This document shows, piece after piece, positions 33,691-42,310 of a stretch of DNA of 64,000 nucleotides. The DNA is from Mycolicibacterium sediminis. GTDB taxonomy: Bacteria; Actinomycetota; Actinomycetes; Mycobacteriales; Mycobacteriaceae. The translations under genes were made by a program, and so were the position numbers. Under the pieces are notes generated by a model. That model saw only the letters and a program-made list of their open reading frames with translations. It was not told where the DNA came from and ran no database searches. The stretch covers positions 5,704,001 through 5,768,000 of the forward strand of contig NZ_AP022588.1 in NCBI RefSeq assembly GCF_010731735.1, written 5' to 3'. Positions within the stretch are counted from its first letter, which is position 1. Each line of letters begins with the position of its first letter.

Positions 33691-34761
33691 GTGTCTGACG
33701 CGGTTCTGGTGACTGGTGCCTTCGGGCTCGTCGGTTCGGCAACGGTGAGGCGATTGGCGGCCAACGGACGCAAAGTGGTGGCCACCGACCTCGACGTCGA
33801 GGAGAACCGGAAGGCCGCCGCGCAACTGCCGTCCGGCGTCGAGGTGCAGTGGGCAGACCTCACCAATCCCGACGAGGTCAACGCGCTGCTCGGCGCCGTC
33901 GCGCCCGCCGCGATCATCCACCTCGCGGCGATCATCGCGCCGTTCTGTTACGCCCGCGCCGCACTGGCCCGCAAGGTCAGCGTCGACGCCACCGGACACC
34001 TGGTGCGTGCCGCCGAGGCGCAACCCCAGCCACCGCGGTTCGTGCAGGCCTCCAGCGTCGCGGTGTACGGCGCACGAAACCCGCACCACCTCACCGACCT
34101 GCTGTCGGCCGACACCCCGATGCGCCCGACGGACCTCTACGGCACGCACAAGGCCGAGGCCGAGGAACTGGTCCGGTCGTCGAGCCTGGACTGGGTGGTG
34201 CTGCGACTCGGCGGGGTACTGACCACCGACATCAGCTTCGACATCAAGCCGGAGTTCCTGTTCTTCGAGAGCGCGCTGCCCGTCGACGGCCGCATCCAGA
34301 CCGTCGACGTCCGCGACGTCGCGACGGCGTTCACCGCGGCCACCACCGCCGACTGCGTCGGCGAGATCCTGCTGATCGGCGGGGACGACGCGACGCACCG
34401 GCTCACCCAGGGCGACATCGGCCCGGCGACGGCCGCCGCGCTCGGACTCGTCGGCGCCATCCCCGTCGGACGGCGCGGCAACCCCGACAGCGACGCCGAC
34501 TGGTTCGCGACCGACTGGATGGACACCACGCGCGCCCAGGAAGTCCTGAAGTTCCAGACCGTCTCGTTCCCCGACATCCTCAAGGAGACCGCGGACAAGG
34601 CGGGGTGGAAGCGCTACCCGCTGCGCCTCGTCGCACCGGCGGCCGGCTACTTCCTGCGACGACAGTCGGCGTACCGGAACCACCCCGGGCACTTCGCCGA
34701 CCCGTGGGGCGCCATCCGTGCCAAGTGGGGCGACCCCGGCCCCGACCGTCCCGCCGCCTAG
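33691..34761 (+). CDS. NAD-dependent epimerase/dehydratase (extended SDR)
   Basis: A 356-residue Rossmann-fold protein. The cofactor motif is TGAFGLVGSATVRRL, the catalytic Tyr/Lys pair lies in LYGTHKAEAEEL, and ASSVAVYGARNPHHL is a sugar-nucleotide-epimerase-like segment. It may act on a sugar nucleotide, a sterol or a lipid-like substrate. The GTG at 33691 has an AGGGAGG ribosome site. A 163-base gap separates it from the FGE gene, so it may have its own promoter. The permease gene follows 11 bases later and is probably co-transcribed. Confidence 0.83.
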   Translation: MSDAVLVTGAFGLVGSATVRRLAANGRKVVATDLDVEENRKAAAQLPSGVEVQWADLTNPDEVNALLGAVAPAAIIHLAAIIAPFCYARAALARKVSVDATGHLVRAAEAQPQPPRFVQASSVAVYGARNPHHLTDLLSADTPMRPTDLYGTHKAEAEELVRSSSLDWVVLRLGGVLTTDISFDIKPEFLFFESALPVDGRIQTVDVRDVATAFTAATTADCVGEILLIGGDDATHRLTQGDIGPATAAALGLVGAIPVGRRGNPDSDADWFATDWMDTTRAQEVLKFQTVSFPDILKETADKAGWKRYPLRLVAPAAGYFLRRQSAYRNHPGHFADPWGAIRAKWGDPGPDRPAA

Positions 34762-34772
34762 GGACCAACCCC

Positions 34773-36002
34773 GTGCAGACCGAGTTCACCCGGACGCAGA
34801 AGCGCGCACTGGCGATCGCGACCGTCATCGCCATCGTGTTCGCGGCGTACTTCCTGCGCAGCTACTTCATGGTGATCGTGGTGGCAGCGGTGTCGGCCTA
34901 CCTGTTCAACCCCCTCTTCAACTGGTTCCAGGGCCGCTTCGGCAAGGGCCTGTCGGTCACGCTCACCGTGCTGTCGGCGCTGTTCGCCCTGATCATCCCG
35001 CTCGCACTGCTGATCCTGCTGGCGGTGGCCCAGATCAGCGTGATGATCCAGGGGGTGTCGGACTGGGTGTCGCGCACGGACCTCAGTTCACTCGGCGACC
35101 AGGCCCTGCGGTTCATCAACGACGCGCTCGACAAGATCCCCTTCGTCCGCGACGTGACCGTCACGCCCGACATGCTGCAGGAGCGGATGGCGACGGTGGC
35201 GCAGAGCGCCGGCGAGTACGCACTCACGTTCCTCTCGGGCGCTGCGGGCGGGTTGGCGAGCGGACTGACCGCGGCCGTGCTGTTCATCTACGTCTTCGTC
35301 TCGCTGCTCTCGAACCGCGAGCGGGTGCAGATCCTGATCCGCAAGCTCAATCCCCTCGGCGAGGACGTCACCGACCTCTACCTCGAGAAGATGGGCGCGA
35401 TGGTGCGGGGGGCGGTCTTCGGCCAATTCGTGATCGCTCTGGCGCAGGGTCTGGCCGGCGCGGTGTCGATCTACGTCGCGGGCTTCCATCAGGGCTTCTT
35501 CATCTTCGCCATCCTGCTGACCGCGATGTCGGTCATCCCGCTGGGCGGGGGCATCATCAGCATCCCGTTCGGCATCGGGATGATCCTGTTCGGCAACGTC
35601 TGGGGCGGCCTCTTCGTGATCGTCTGGCACGTCGTCGTCGTCACCAACATCGACAACGTGCTGCGGCCGATCCTCGTCCCGCGCCAGGCACGGCTGGACT
35701 CCGCGCTGATGCTGCTCGCCGTGTTCGCCGGCATCACGATGTTCGGCTTCCTCGGGATCGTCATCGGCCCGGTGCTGATGATCGTCATCGTCACGACGAT
35801 CAGCGTCTACCTCGCGGTCTTCCGCGGTGTCCCGCTCATGGACCCCGACGACGAGGACGAGAAGAAGGACGAGCCGAGCAGGTTCGACCGGCTGGTGGCG
35901 TGGGGCCACGCCCGCCTCGGGTCGGCGGGGTCACGGGAACGGTTGCGCGCCAAGCAGGAGAAGGTCGCCGCACCCGGCAGCGACGGGGCTAGCTCGGATT
36001 GA
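34773..36002 (+). CDS. AI-2E family permease-like membrane protein (Rv1101c type)
   Basis: A 409-residue polytopic protein with about eight membrane helices (IATVIAIVFAAYFLRSYFMV, TVLSALFALIIPLALLILLA and later ones) and the family segment GGIISIPFGIGMILFG. The AI-2E family includes TqsA-like exporters and Na+/H+ antiporters; the actual substrate here is unknown. The charged cytoplasmic C-terminus is rich in Asp, Glu and Lys. The GTG at 34773 starts the first conserved residues. The stop overlaps the convergent hydrolase gene by 14 bases. Confidence 0.85.
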   Translation: MQTEFTRTQKRALAIATVIAIVFAAYFLRSYFMVIVVAAVSAYLFNPLFNWFQGRFGKGLSVTLTVLSALFALIIPLALLILLAVAQISVMIQGVSDWVSRTDLSSLGDQALRFINDALDKIPFVRDVTVTPDMLQERMATVAQSAGEYALTFLSGAAGGLASGLTAAVLFIYVFVSLLSNRERVQILIRKLNPLGEDVTDLYLEKMGAMVRGAVFGQFVIALAQGLAGAVSIYVAGFHQGFFIFAILLTAMSVIPLGGGIISIPFGIGMILFGNVWGGLFVIVWHVVVVTNIDNVLRPILVPRQARLDSALMLLAVFAGITMFGFLGIVIGPVLMIVIVTTISVYLAVFRGVPLMDPDDEDEKKDEPSRFDRLVAWGHARLGSAGSRERLRAKQEKVAAPGSDGASSD

Positions 36003-36792
36003 GCCGTTCGGTCAGGAACGCGACCACGCGCTTGCGTGCCTCGTAGGCGGGATTGCCGTCGACCTCGCGCACCTGGTCGGTGAGCACCGAGTGCGCCATC
36101 CGCCCGATGCCGTCGGGGTTGCCCCTACTGGAGTCGATCTCGATGACCTCGAAGGCGTCACCGAGGCGTGCCTTGAGCGTGGTGAACCTGTCACGCGGCG
36201 ACATCCAGTCCTCGCTGAAGCGCAGACCCATGGCGCACAGGCCCTCGTCTGCGGCCCGTCGTTCGATGATCTTCAGCTCGCCCTCGGACAGGCCCGGGTC
36301 GCGTCGATGGCGTGCGGTCAGGGGCAGGGGCAGCGACGGCTGGCTCATGATCGGCGCGAGCACGCTGTCGTCGACCGCGGCCGCGAGCGCGAAACCGCCC
36401 GTGAAGCACTGGCCGATGACGCCGACGCCCTTGCCCGGCGTCGACGAGTTCAGGTCGCGCGCCAGGGCACGCAGGTAGTGCGCGATGGGCCGGTCGGCGT
36501 TGGTGGCGAACCCCGAGAACTCCTTGGCGATGCAGCCCTTCACCAGGACCGGCAGCGTCGCGGGGTTCAGCGGTGACCTGCCCGGCGTACCGAACAGCGA
36601 CGGCGCCGCGACCGTGAACCCGTTGTCCACCAGATGATTTCCGAGCGCAAGGACGCCGGGGTGCAGGCCGGGCATCTCGGGGATCAGCACGACGCCGGGA
36701 CCCTCGCCCTTGCGGTAGACGTCGTAGGTGAGGCCGGCGCCGGTGAACGGGGTCGCCGTCCAGCCCGTCAGGTCTGCTTCCAGTGACGTCAT
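35989..36792 (-). CDS. Dienelactone hydrolase-family protein
   Basis: A 267-residue alpha/beta hydrolase. The nucleophile elbow GVIGQCFTGGFAL carries Cys129, the cysteine nucleophile typical of dienelactone hydrolases, and VVLIPEMPGLHPGV is the oxyanion/Glu motif. The family cleaves cyclic lactones from aromatic degradation, but many members have other substrates. The ATG at 36792 begins the region of similarity. The DUF4245 gene lies upstream with an 8-base gap, forming an operon. Confidence 0.85.
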   Translation of the reverse strand: MTSLEADLTGWTATPFTGAGLTYDVYRKGEGPGVVLIPEMPGLHPGVLALGNHLVDNGFTVAAPSLFGTPGRSPLNPATLPVLVKGCIAKEFSGFATNADRPIAHYLRALARDLNSSTPGKGVGVIGQCFTGGFALAAAVDDSVLAPIMSQPSLPLPLTARHRRDPGLSEGELKIIERRAADEGLCAMGLRFSEDWMSPRDRFTTLKARLGDAFEVIEIDSSRGNPDGIGRMAHSVLTDQVREVDGNPAYEARKRVVAFLTERLNPS

Positions 36793-36800
36793 GTGGGCTC

Positions 36801-37475
36801 CTAGCGGAGGACGGGCAGCGGCGACTGCGTCTGCGTCGCCTGCGCAAGCGTACGGTACTCGTCCGTACCCGCGGCGCCGGTCACCGCGATCTGAGCCACG
36901 CCCGTCGGCCCGGTCAACCGGGTGGTCCACACGGGACGGACGTCCTCGCCACCCTCGTAGACGATCCACCGCACGCCCGCCACGTCCTGCGTGCCGGTCG
37001 GCACCAGGCTGGTGTCGATCGACTGGACCAGCTTCTCCTCGTCGGCGTTGGACTGGGTCACGCTGATGAACATCCCGGTCGGCGCCAGGTACCCGACGCG
37101 GGAGGTCACCGCACGCGCCGGCGACCCGTCGGGGTTCTCGCGGCCACCCTCGATGCCACCGCGGCCGCCGGAGTTCGCGCGCCACCCGTCGGGCAGCGCG
37201 GGCAGCCGGATCGGGATCTTGAGCGCGTCTGCGTCGGCCTGCAGCGCCGCAGGAGCGTCGTAGGGCGGCGGCGCCCCCTCGCCGGGGCCGTTGGGCGCGA
37301 ACGAGCACATGCCGAGCACACCCGCCAGCACGATGCAGACGACCACCAGCGGAGCCATCGACCAGAACATGTCGCGGCCGTCCTGCAGCAGGCGCGACTT
37401 GGCCGGCTTGGGTCCGGGTGGCGGGGCGGGCTGGCTGGTCGGCGGGGCGGGCTCGCTGGTCGGCGGGACGGTCAC
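36801..37475 (-). CDS. DUF4245 membrane-anchored protein (Rv1100-like)
   Basis: A 224-residue protein with a short Pro/Ser-rich cytoplasmic start, one membrane helix (SMAPLVVVCIVLAGVLGMCSF) and an extracytoplasmic domain of about 150 residues matching DUF4245 (LPDGWRANSGGRGG, VGYLAPTGMFISVTQSNADE, WIVYEGGEDVRPVWTT). The function is unknown. The GTG at 37475 (VTVPPTSEP) gives a length close to the M. tuberculosis homologue; the ATG at 37529 is possible but would overlap the glpX start. It is divergent from glpX. Confidence 0.8.
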   Translation of the reverse strand: MTVPPTSEPAPPTSQPAPPPGPKPAKSRLLQDGRDMFWSMAPLVVVCIVLAGVLGMCSFAPNGPGEGAPPPYDAPAALQADADALKIPIRLPALPDGWRANSGGRGGIEGGRENPDGSPARAVTSRVGYLAPTGMFISVTQSNADEEKLVQSIDTSLVPTGTQDVAGVRWIVYEGGEDVRPVWTTRLTGPTGVAQIAVTGAAGTDEYRTLAQATQTQSPLPVLR

Positions 37476-37527
37476 CAATCCAGTATCCCGCTCCCGAAGA
37501 CCGAACCGGTAATGAAAGAATCCGGAC

Positions 37528-38610
37528 ATGACTTCTTCCGCAGGCGCTTCGTCGTCCGAGGCACGTGATGCAGGCAGCTCGTCGGCGAAGTCGAGGCGCG
37601 AAGCGCCTGATCGGAACCTCGCCCTCGAACTGGTGCGGGTGACCGAGGCGGGTGCCATGGCGGCGGGCCGCTGGGTCGGCCGCGGCGACAAGGAGGGCGG
37701 CGACGGCGCAGCGGTCGACGCCATGCGAGAACTGGTCAACTCGGTCTCGATGCGCGGCGTCGTCGTGATCGGCGAGGGCGAGAAGGACAACGCCCCGATG
37801 CTCTACAACGGCGAAGAGGTCGGCAACGGCGACGGCCCCGATTGCGACTTCGCCGTCGACCCCGTCGACGGCACCACCCTGATGGCCAAGGGCATGCCTA
37901 ATGCCATCTCGGTGTTGGCGGTCGCCGAGCGCGGGGCAATGTTCGACCCGTCGGCGGTGTTCTACATGAACAAGATCGCCGTCGGCCCGGACGCGGTGGA
38001 CGTCCTCGACATCACCGCTCCGATCGGCGAGAACATCCGCCGGGTCGCCAAGGTGCGCAAGTCCACCGTCGCCGACATCACCGTCTGCGTCCTCGATCGG
38101 CCGCGCCACGCACAGCTCATCGAGGACGTCCGCCACGCGGGCGCACGCATCCGCCTGATCTCCGACGGCGACGTGGCCGGTGCCATCTCGGCCTGCCGCC
38201 CCGACTCCGGTACCGACATGCTCGCCGGCATCGGCGGCACGCCCGAGGGCATCATCACCGCCGCCGCAATCCGCTGCATGGGCGGCGCCATCCAGGCCGT
38301 GCTGGCCCCCACCGACGACGCCGAACGACAGAAGGCCATCGACGCGGGCCACGACCTCGATCGCGTGCTGCACACCGAGGACCTCGTCTCCGGCGAGAAC
38401 GTCTTCTTCTCCGCCACCGGCGTCACCGACGGCGATCTGCTGAAGGGCGTCCGCTACTTCGGCGGCGGCTGCACCACGCAGTCGATCGTCATGCGCTCCA
38501 AGTCGGGGACCGTCCGGATGATCGACGCCTACCACCGCCTGGCCAAGCTCAACGAGTACTCGGCGGTCGACTTCACCGGCGACACGAGCGCCGCCTACCC
38601 CCTGCCCTAA
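37528..38610 (+). CDS. glpX: Class II fructose-1,6-bisphosphatase
   Basis: A 360-residue gluconeogenic phosphatase converting fructose-1,6-bisphosphate to fructose-6-phosphate; GlpX is the main FBPase of mycobacteria and is needed for growth on lipids. Metal motifs VVIGEGEKDNAPMLYNGEEV and DFAVDPVDGTT are present, and GGTPEGIITAAAIRCMGG and YFGGGCTTQSIVMRS complete the active site. A Ser-rich N-terminal extension of about 30 residues precedes the core. It is followed 30 bases later by fum, with which it is probably co-transcribed. Confidence 0.96.
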   Translation: MTSSAGASSSEARDAGSSSAKSRREAPDRNLALELVRVTEAGAMAAGRWVGRGDKEGGDGAAVDAMRELVNSVSMRGVVVIGEGEKDNAPMLYNGEEVGNGDGPDCDFAVDPVDGTTLMAKGMPNAISVLAVAERGAMFDPSAVFYMNKIAVGPDAVDVLDITAPIGENIRRVAKVRKSTVADITVCVLDRPRHAQLIEDVRHAGARIRLISDGDVAGAISACRPDSGTDMLAGIGGTPEGIITAAAIRCMGGAIQAVLAPTDDAERQKAIDAGHDLDRVLHTEDLVSGENVFFSATGVTDGDLLKGVRYFGGGCTTQSIVMRSKSGTVRMIDAYHRLAKLNEYSAVDFTGDTSAAYPLP

Positions 38611-38640
38611 TCCACCTCTGAAACGACGAACAGGGAGCAC

Positions 38641-40047
38641 ATGACCGACAGCGCAGTCGAATACCGCATCGAGCACGACACCATGGGCGAGGTGCGGGTA
38701 CCCAAGGACGCGCTGTGGCGCGCGCAGACCCAACGGGCCGTGGAGAACTTCCCCATCTCGTTCCGGCCGCTGGAGCGCACCCAGATCCGCGCGCTCGGAC
38801 TGCTCAAGGGTGCGTGCGCCCAGGTGAACAAGGACCTCGGCCTGCTGGACGCGGAGAAGGCCGACGCCATCATCGCCGCCGCCGCCGAGATCGCCGACGG
38901 CAAGCACGACGACCAGTTCCCCATCGACGTGTTCCAGACCGGCTCGGGCACCAGCTCCAACATGAACGCCAACGAGGTCATCGCGTCGATCGCCGAGGCC
39001 AACGGCGTGACGGTGCATCCGAACGACCACGTCAACATGTCACAGAGTTCCAACGACACCTTCCCCACCGCCACCCACATCGCGGCGACGGAAGCCGCTG
39101 TGCGGCATTTGATCCCGGCCCTGGAGATCCTGCACGAGTCACTGGCCGTGAAGGCGCGGCAGTGGCGCACCACCGTGAAGTCGGGCCGCACCCACCTCAT
39201 GGACGCGGTGCCCGTCACGCTGGGCCAGGAATTCGGCGGCTACGCCCGCCAGGTCGAAGCCGGCATCGAGCGGGTCAAGGCCACATTTCCGCGACTGGGC
39301 GAACTCGCCATCGGCGGCACCGCCGTCGGTACCGGACTCAACGCGCCGGACGGCTTCGGCGCCAAGGTCGTCGACGTGCTCGTGGACCAGACCGGCATCG
39401 CCGAACTGCGCACGGCCAAGGACTCCTTCGAGGCGCAGGCCGCCCGCGACGGACTGGTCGAGGCGTCCGGCGCGCTGAAGACGATCGCCGCGTCACTGAC
39501 GAAGATCGCCAACGACATCCGCTGGATGGGCTCGGGCCCGCTCACCGGACTGGGCGAACTGCAGCTGCCCGATCTGCAGCCGGGCAGCTCGATCATGCCG
39601 GGCAAGGTCAATCCCGTTCTGCCGGAAGCGGTGACCCAGGTGGCCGCACAGGTCATCGGCAACGACGCCGCCGTCACCGTCGGTGGCCTCTCGGGCGCCT
39701 TCGAACTCAACGTCTACATCCCGATGATGGCGCGCAACGTCCTCGAGTCATTCACGCTGCTGGCCAACGTGTCCCGGCTGTTCGCGAGCAAGTGCATCGA
39801 CGGCCTGGTCGCCAACGACGAGCGCCTGCGCGAGCTGGCCGAGTCGTCGCCGTCGATCGTGACGCCGTTGAACTCCGCCATCGGCTACGAGGAGGCCGCC
39901 AAGGTGGCCAAGGAAGCGCTCAAGGAGCGCAAGACCATTCGGCAGACGGTCATCGACCGCGGGCTGATCGGCGACACGCTGTCGGAGGCCGAACTCGACA
40001 AGCGCCTCGACGTGCTGGCCATGGCCAAGGTGAAGGACGGCGACTAG
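38641..40047 (+). CDS. fum: Class II fumarate hydratase
   Basis: A 468-residue TCA-cycle enzyme interconverting fumarate and malate. The family signature GSSIMPGKVNPV contains the mobile catalytic-serine loop, and TGSGTSSNMNANEVIA, SSNDTFPTATHIA and SGRTHLMDAVPVTLGQEFGGY are the other substrate-site segments. Length and start (ATG 38641, with AGGGAG upstream) are standard. The 3' side is followed within 11 bases by a long palindromic element that probably ends transcription. Confidence 0.97.
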   Translation: MTDSAVEYRIEHDTMGEVRVPKDALWRAQTQRAVENFPISFRPLERTQIRALGLLKGACAQVNKDLGLLDAEKADAIIAAAAEIADGKHDDQFPIDVFQTGSGTSSNMNANEVIASIAEANGVTVHPNDHVNMSQSSNDTFPTATHIAATEAAVRHLIPALEILHESLAVKARQWRTTVKSGRTHLMDAVPVTLGQEFGGYARQVEAGIERVKATFPRLGELAIGGTAVGTGLNAPDGFGAKVVDVLVDQTGIAELRTAKDSFEAQAARDGLVEASGALKTIAASLTKIANDIRWMGSGPLTGLGELQLPDLQPGSSIMPGKVNPVLPEAVTQVAAQVIGNDAAVTVGGLSGAFELNVYIPMMARNVLESFTLLANVSRLFASKCIDGLVANDERLRELAESSPSIVTPLNSAIGYEEAAKVAKEALKERKTIRQTVIDRGLIGDTLSEAELDKRLDVLAMAKVKDGD

Positions 40048-40057
40048 CCACTCCCTC

Positions 40058-40116
40058 GCGAGCAGTCGTGAACTCCCCTGTTTCGGGCTAGATGAGGGGA
40101 GTTCGCGACTGCTCGC
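40058..40116. repeat. Palindromic element, family 2, copy D (candidate bidirectional terminator)
   Basis: Two 22-base arms (40058-40079 and 40095-40116, beginning GCGAGCAGTCGTGAACTCCC) pair with a single mismatch around a 15-base loop. It lies between convergent fum and the antiporter gene and encodes the last residues of the antiporter. A second copy is at 48461-48519. Confidence 0.8.
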
Positions 40117-41329
40117 CGGGCGTGGTGAGGTCGTCCGCCGGGCCGGCGCCCAGCCACCTGATCCCGGGCCACGCACTGGCACTGTGAATCACCAGACTCA
40201 GCGTCACCGTCACCGCGACCACCTGCGTGATGAGCGACGACTGCTCGATCTCGCCGCGCTCCACCATGATCAGGCCGAGCACAAGCGTCCCGATGCCGCG
40301 CGGGCCGAACCACCCGACGAACAGCCGCTGCCGGGCGGTGAGGTCGGTGCGGATCAACGACGCGGACACCGCGACCAGCCGCACGCCGAGCAGCACCACG
40401 AGCGCGAAGACGACGACGCGCCAGTCGGCGTCGCGCCACCCGACGATCACCGCGTACGCGCCGAACAGTGCGAACACCGCCAGTTCCAGCAGCTGACCCG
40501 CTGCCTCCGAGACCGGCATGTCGGGCGTCTGGCCCACGCGACGGGCGGCGAATGCGAAAGCCAGACCGCCGGAGAACGCGGCGACGAAGCCGCTGCCGTG
40601 CAGGTACTCCCCCAGCTGGAAGCACAGCAGCGCCACCGCGAGGGTCGCCAGCTGCGCCCACGTGCCGCTCATCCAGCCCCGCGCCCGCGACCGCGAGATG
40701 ACCCACCCGCCCGCGGCGCCGATGCCCAAACCGACGGCGACGGAAAGCAGTTCGGTGCGCAGCAGGAAGTACCCCCACCGCGTCGGATCGGGGTCGTTGC
40801 GGTCCGAGGCCAGCGCGAGGGCGGCCAGCAGTGCCGCGAGCGCGAAGCCGTCGTAGAAGCCGCTCTCCGTCGACAGCGCGTGCCGGATGCGCTCGGGGAC
40901 GCGCCGGTCGCCGAGCAGCGAGTGGATCAACGCCACCTCGGTCGGCGCGACGATCGCCGCAAGGCATGCCGCCTCCCACACCGGCATGACGGGCAGGATG
41001 AGGAGCGCCGTCAGCGTCCCCAGTGCGAGTGCGAGCGGGATGCCGATGACCAGCAGCCGGAACGTCACCTCGCGCCGGTGCACCACCGCCGACAGGTCGA
41101 GTGCCACCGCCTGGTTGAACAGGATCACCGTCAGCGCGAGTTGCGCCAGCACGGTGAAGCTCGAGGTGTCCGACCCGCCCTCCAGGACGTTGAAACCGAA
41201 CGGTCCCAACGCCATTCCGAACAAGACGAAGACCAGCGCGGGAGCAAAGTACCAGCGGGCGATGAGCCCGGACACCACGGCGTAGCAGAGGACGAGCAGC
41301 GTCAGGACGAACGCGGTCTCGGCACCCAT
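40088..41329 (-). CDS. Cation:proton antiporter, CPA1/NhaP-like
   Basis: A 413-residue membrane protein with about twelve helices (ETAFVLTLLVLCYAVVSGLI, LVIGIPLALALGTLTALLI, and others). It matches the sodium/hydrogen exchanger fold: APTEVALIHSLLGD takes the place of the usual TDPVA motif, and TESGFYDGFALAALLAALAL the place of the usual SLLNDG segment. The ion is probably Na+ or K+, but the altered motifs leave this open. The last eight codons lie in a palindromic repeat, so the native C-terminus was replaced or extended by the element. Confidence 0.82.
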   Translation of the reverse strand: MGAETAFVLTLLVLCYAVVSGLIARWYFAPALVFVLFGMALGPFGFNVLEGGSDTSSFTVLAQLALTVILFNQAVALDLSAVVHRREVTFRLLVIGIPLALALGTLTALLILPVMPVWEAACLAAIVAPTEVALIHSLLGDRRVPERIRHALSTESGFYDGFALAALLAALALASDRNDPDPTRWGYFLLRTELLSVAVGLGIGAAGGWVISRSRARGWMSGTWAQLATLAVALLCFQLGEYLHGSGFVAAFSGGLAFAFAARRVGQTPDMPVSEAAGQLLELAVFALFGAYAVIVGWRDADWRVVVFALVVLLGVRLVAVSASLIRTDLTARQRLFVGWFGPRGIGTLVLGLIMVERGEIEQSSLITQVVAVTVTLSLVIHSASAWPGIRWLGAGPADDLTTPGEQSRTPLI

Positions 41330-41335
41330 GGGGGC

Positions 41336-42256
41336 TCAGGCGCCGTTGTTGGGGCCGCCGGAGTTCTGGTTCGGGATGTCGGTGATCGGGAGGTTGGGCA
41401 TCGGCGCGGGCGACGGCGTGTCGGGCAGCGACGGGATGGCGTCGGGGGCGATGTCCTGCAGGTCGTTCACCGGCGGGCCGTTGTCCCGGCTGCCGTGCGA
41501 GGTGCCTGGCGCCAGCGGCCCGAGCATCTGGGTGACGGTGACGAGGTGATAGCCGTTGGCCCGCAGGACGGGGATGAACTGGTAGACCAGGTCGACCGTC
41601 GACGAGTACGTGTCGTGGAACAGCACCACGGCGTTCGGCCTGATCTGGCTCATCAGCAGCGCCCGGGTGGCCCCGGTGTTCGAGTCGTTGGCCCAGTCGA
41701 ACGGGATGACGTCCCAGTTGACGTCGGCGAGGCCCTGGTTCTTCGCCTCGGCGAGCACTGCGTCGTTGATGAGGCCGCCCGCCGTGCGCACCAGGTTCGG
41801 CCGCTGGCCGGTCGCGGCCTGGATCGCGTCGCTGGCGCGGCTGAACTGCGCCGGGATGTCCGCGGGCGGGATCGACGTCATGTTCGGGTGTTCCCAGGTG
41901 TGGCTGCCGACCTCCATCCCGGCGTCGGCGATGCGCTTGGCGCCGGCCGGATTGGCGGCGACCTTGTTGCCGATCAAGAAGAACGTCGCGTGGGCGTTGG
42001 CGTCCCGGAGCACCTGCAGCAGACGGTCGGTGTACGGGCTGGGCCCGTCGTCGAACGTCAAGGCGATGCACTTGACCTGACTGCAGTCGACGGCGTCGGC
42101 CTTGGCCACCCGAACGTGGCCGGTCAGACCCCCCACCACGACGATCAAGACGGCAGCGAAGACCCCCGTCACCATGCGCCAATACGTCGAGGGAGAGGTG
42201 TCGGGCCGCGTACGCACGGGTGGCAGCCTACCGGCCCCCGCTGAAAGAGCGCTCAC
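41336..42256 (-). CDS. Secreted/membrane-anchored polysaccharide deacetylase (CE4)
   Basis: A 306-residue NodB-domain enzyme, orthologue by position of M. tuberculosis Rv1096, described as a peptidoglycan deacetylase. An N-terminal anchor (MVTGVFAAVLIVVVGGLTG) precedes the catalytic domain: ALTFDDGPSPYTDRLL (catalytic Asp plus metal Asp), SHTWEHPNMT (two metal His), RTAGGLINDAV and FHDTYSSTVDL. The Pro/Asn-rich C-terminal tail is disordered. It starts at GTG 42256; a GTG about 13 codons downstream is an alternative. Its stop lies 6 bases from the antiporter start, so the two are likely one transcript after phoH2. Confidence 0.9.
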   Translation of the reverse strand: MSALSAGAGRLPPVRTRPDTSPSTYWRMVTGVFAAVLIVVVGGLTGHVRVAKADAVDCSQVKCIALTFDDGPSPYTDRLLQVLRDANAHATFFLIGNKVAANPAGAKRIADAGMEVGSHTWEHPNMTSIPPADIPAQFSRASDAIQAATGQRPNLVRTAGGLINDAVLAEAKNQGLADVNWDVIPFDWANDSNTGATRALLMSQIRPNAVVLFHDTYSSTVDLVYQFIPVLRANGYHLVTVTQMLGPLAPGTSHGSRDNGPPVNDLQDIAPDAIPSLPDTPSPAPMPNLPITDIPNQNSGGPNNGA

Positions 42257-42310
42257 GGCGCGAAACCGGGAGTGGTGGGCACCGTGAGCGCTCCCTCGAG
42301 GTCGGGTGGG

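Noticed and set aside
36793..39030. Long minus-strand open frame antisense to glpX and fum
   Set aside because: GC-rich shadow frame; glpX and fum on the plus strand have full family motifs, and only the 3' section (35989-36792) encodes a real protein.
40184..42244. Plus-strand open frame antisense to the antiporter and deacetylase
   Set aside because: Composition is that of a GC shadow (Arg/Asp/Gln-rich, no domain), and the minus-strand genes are clearly real.
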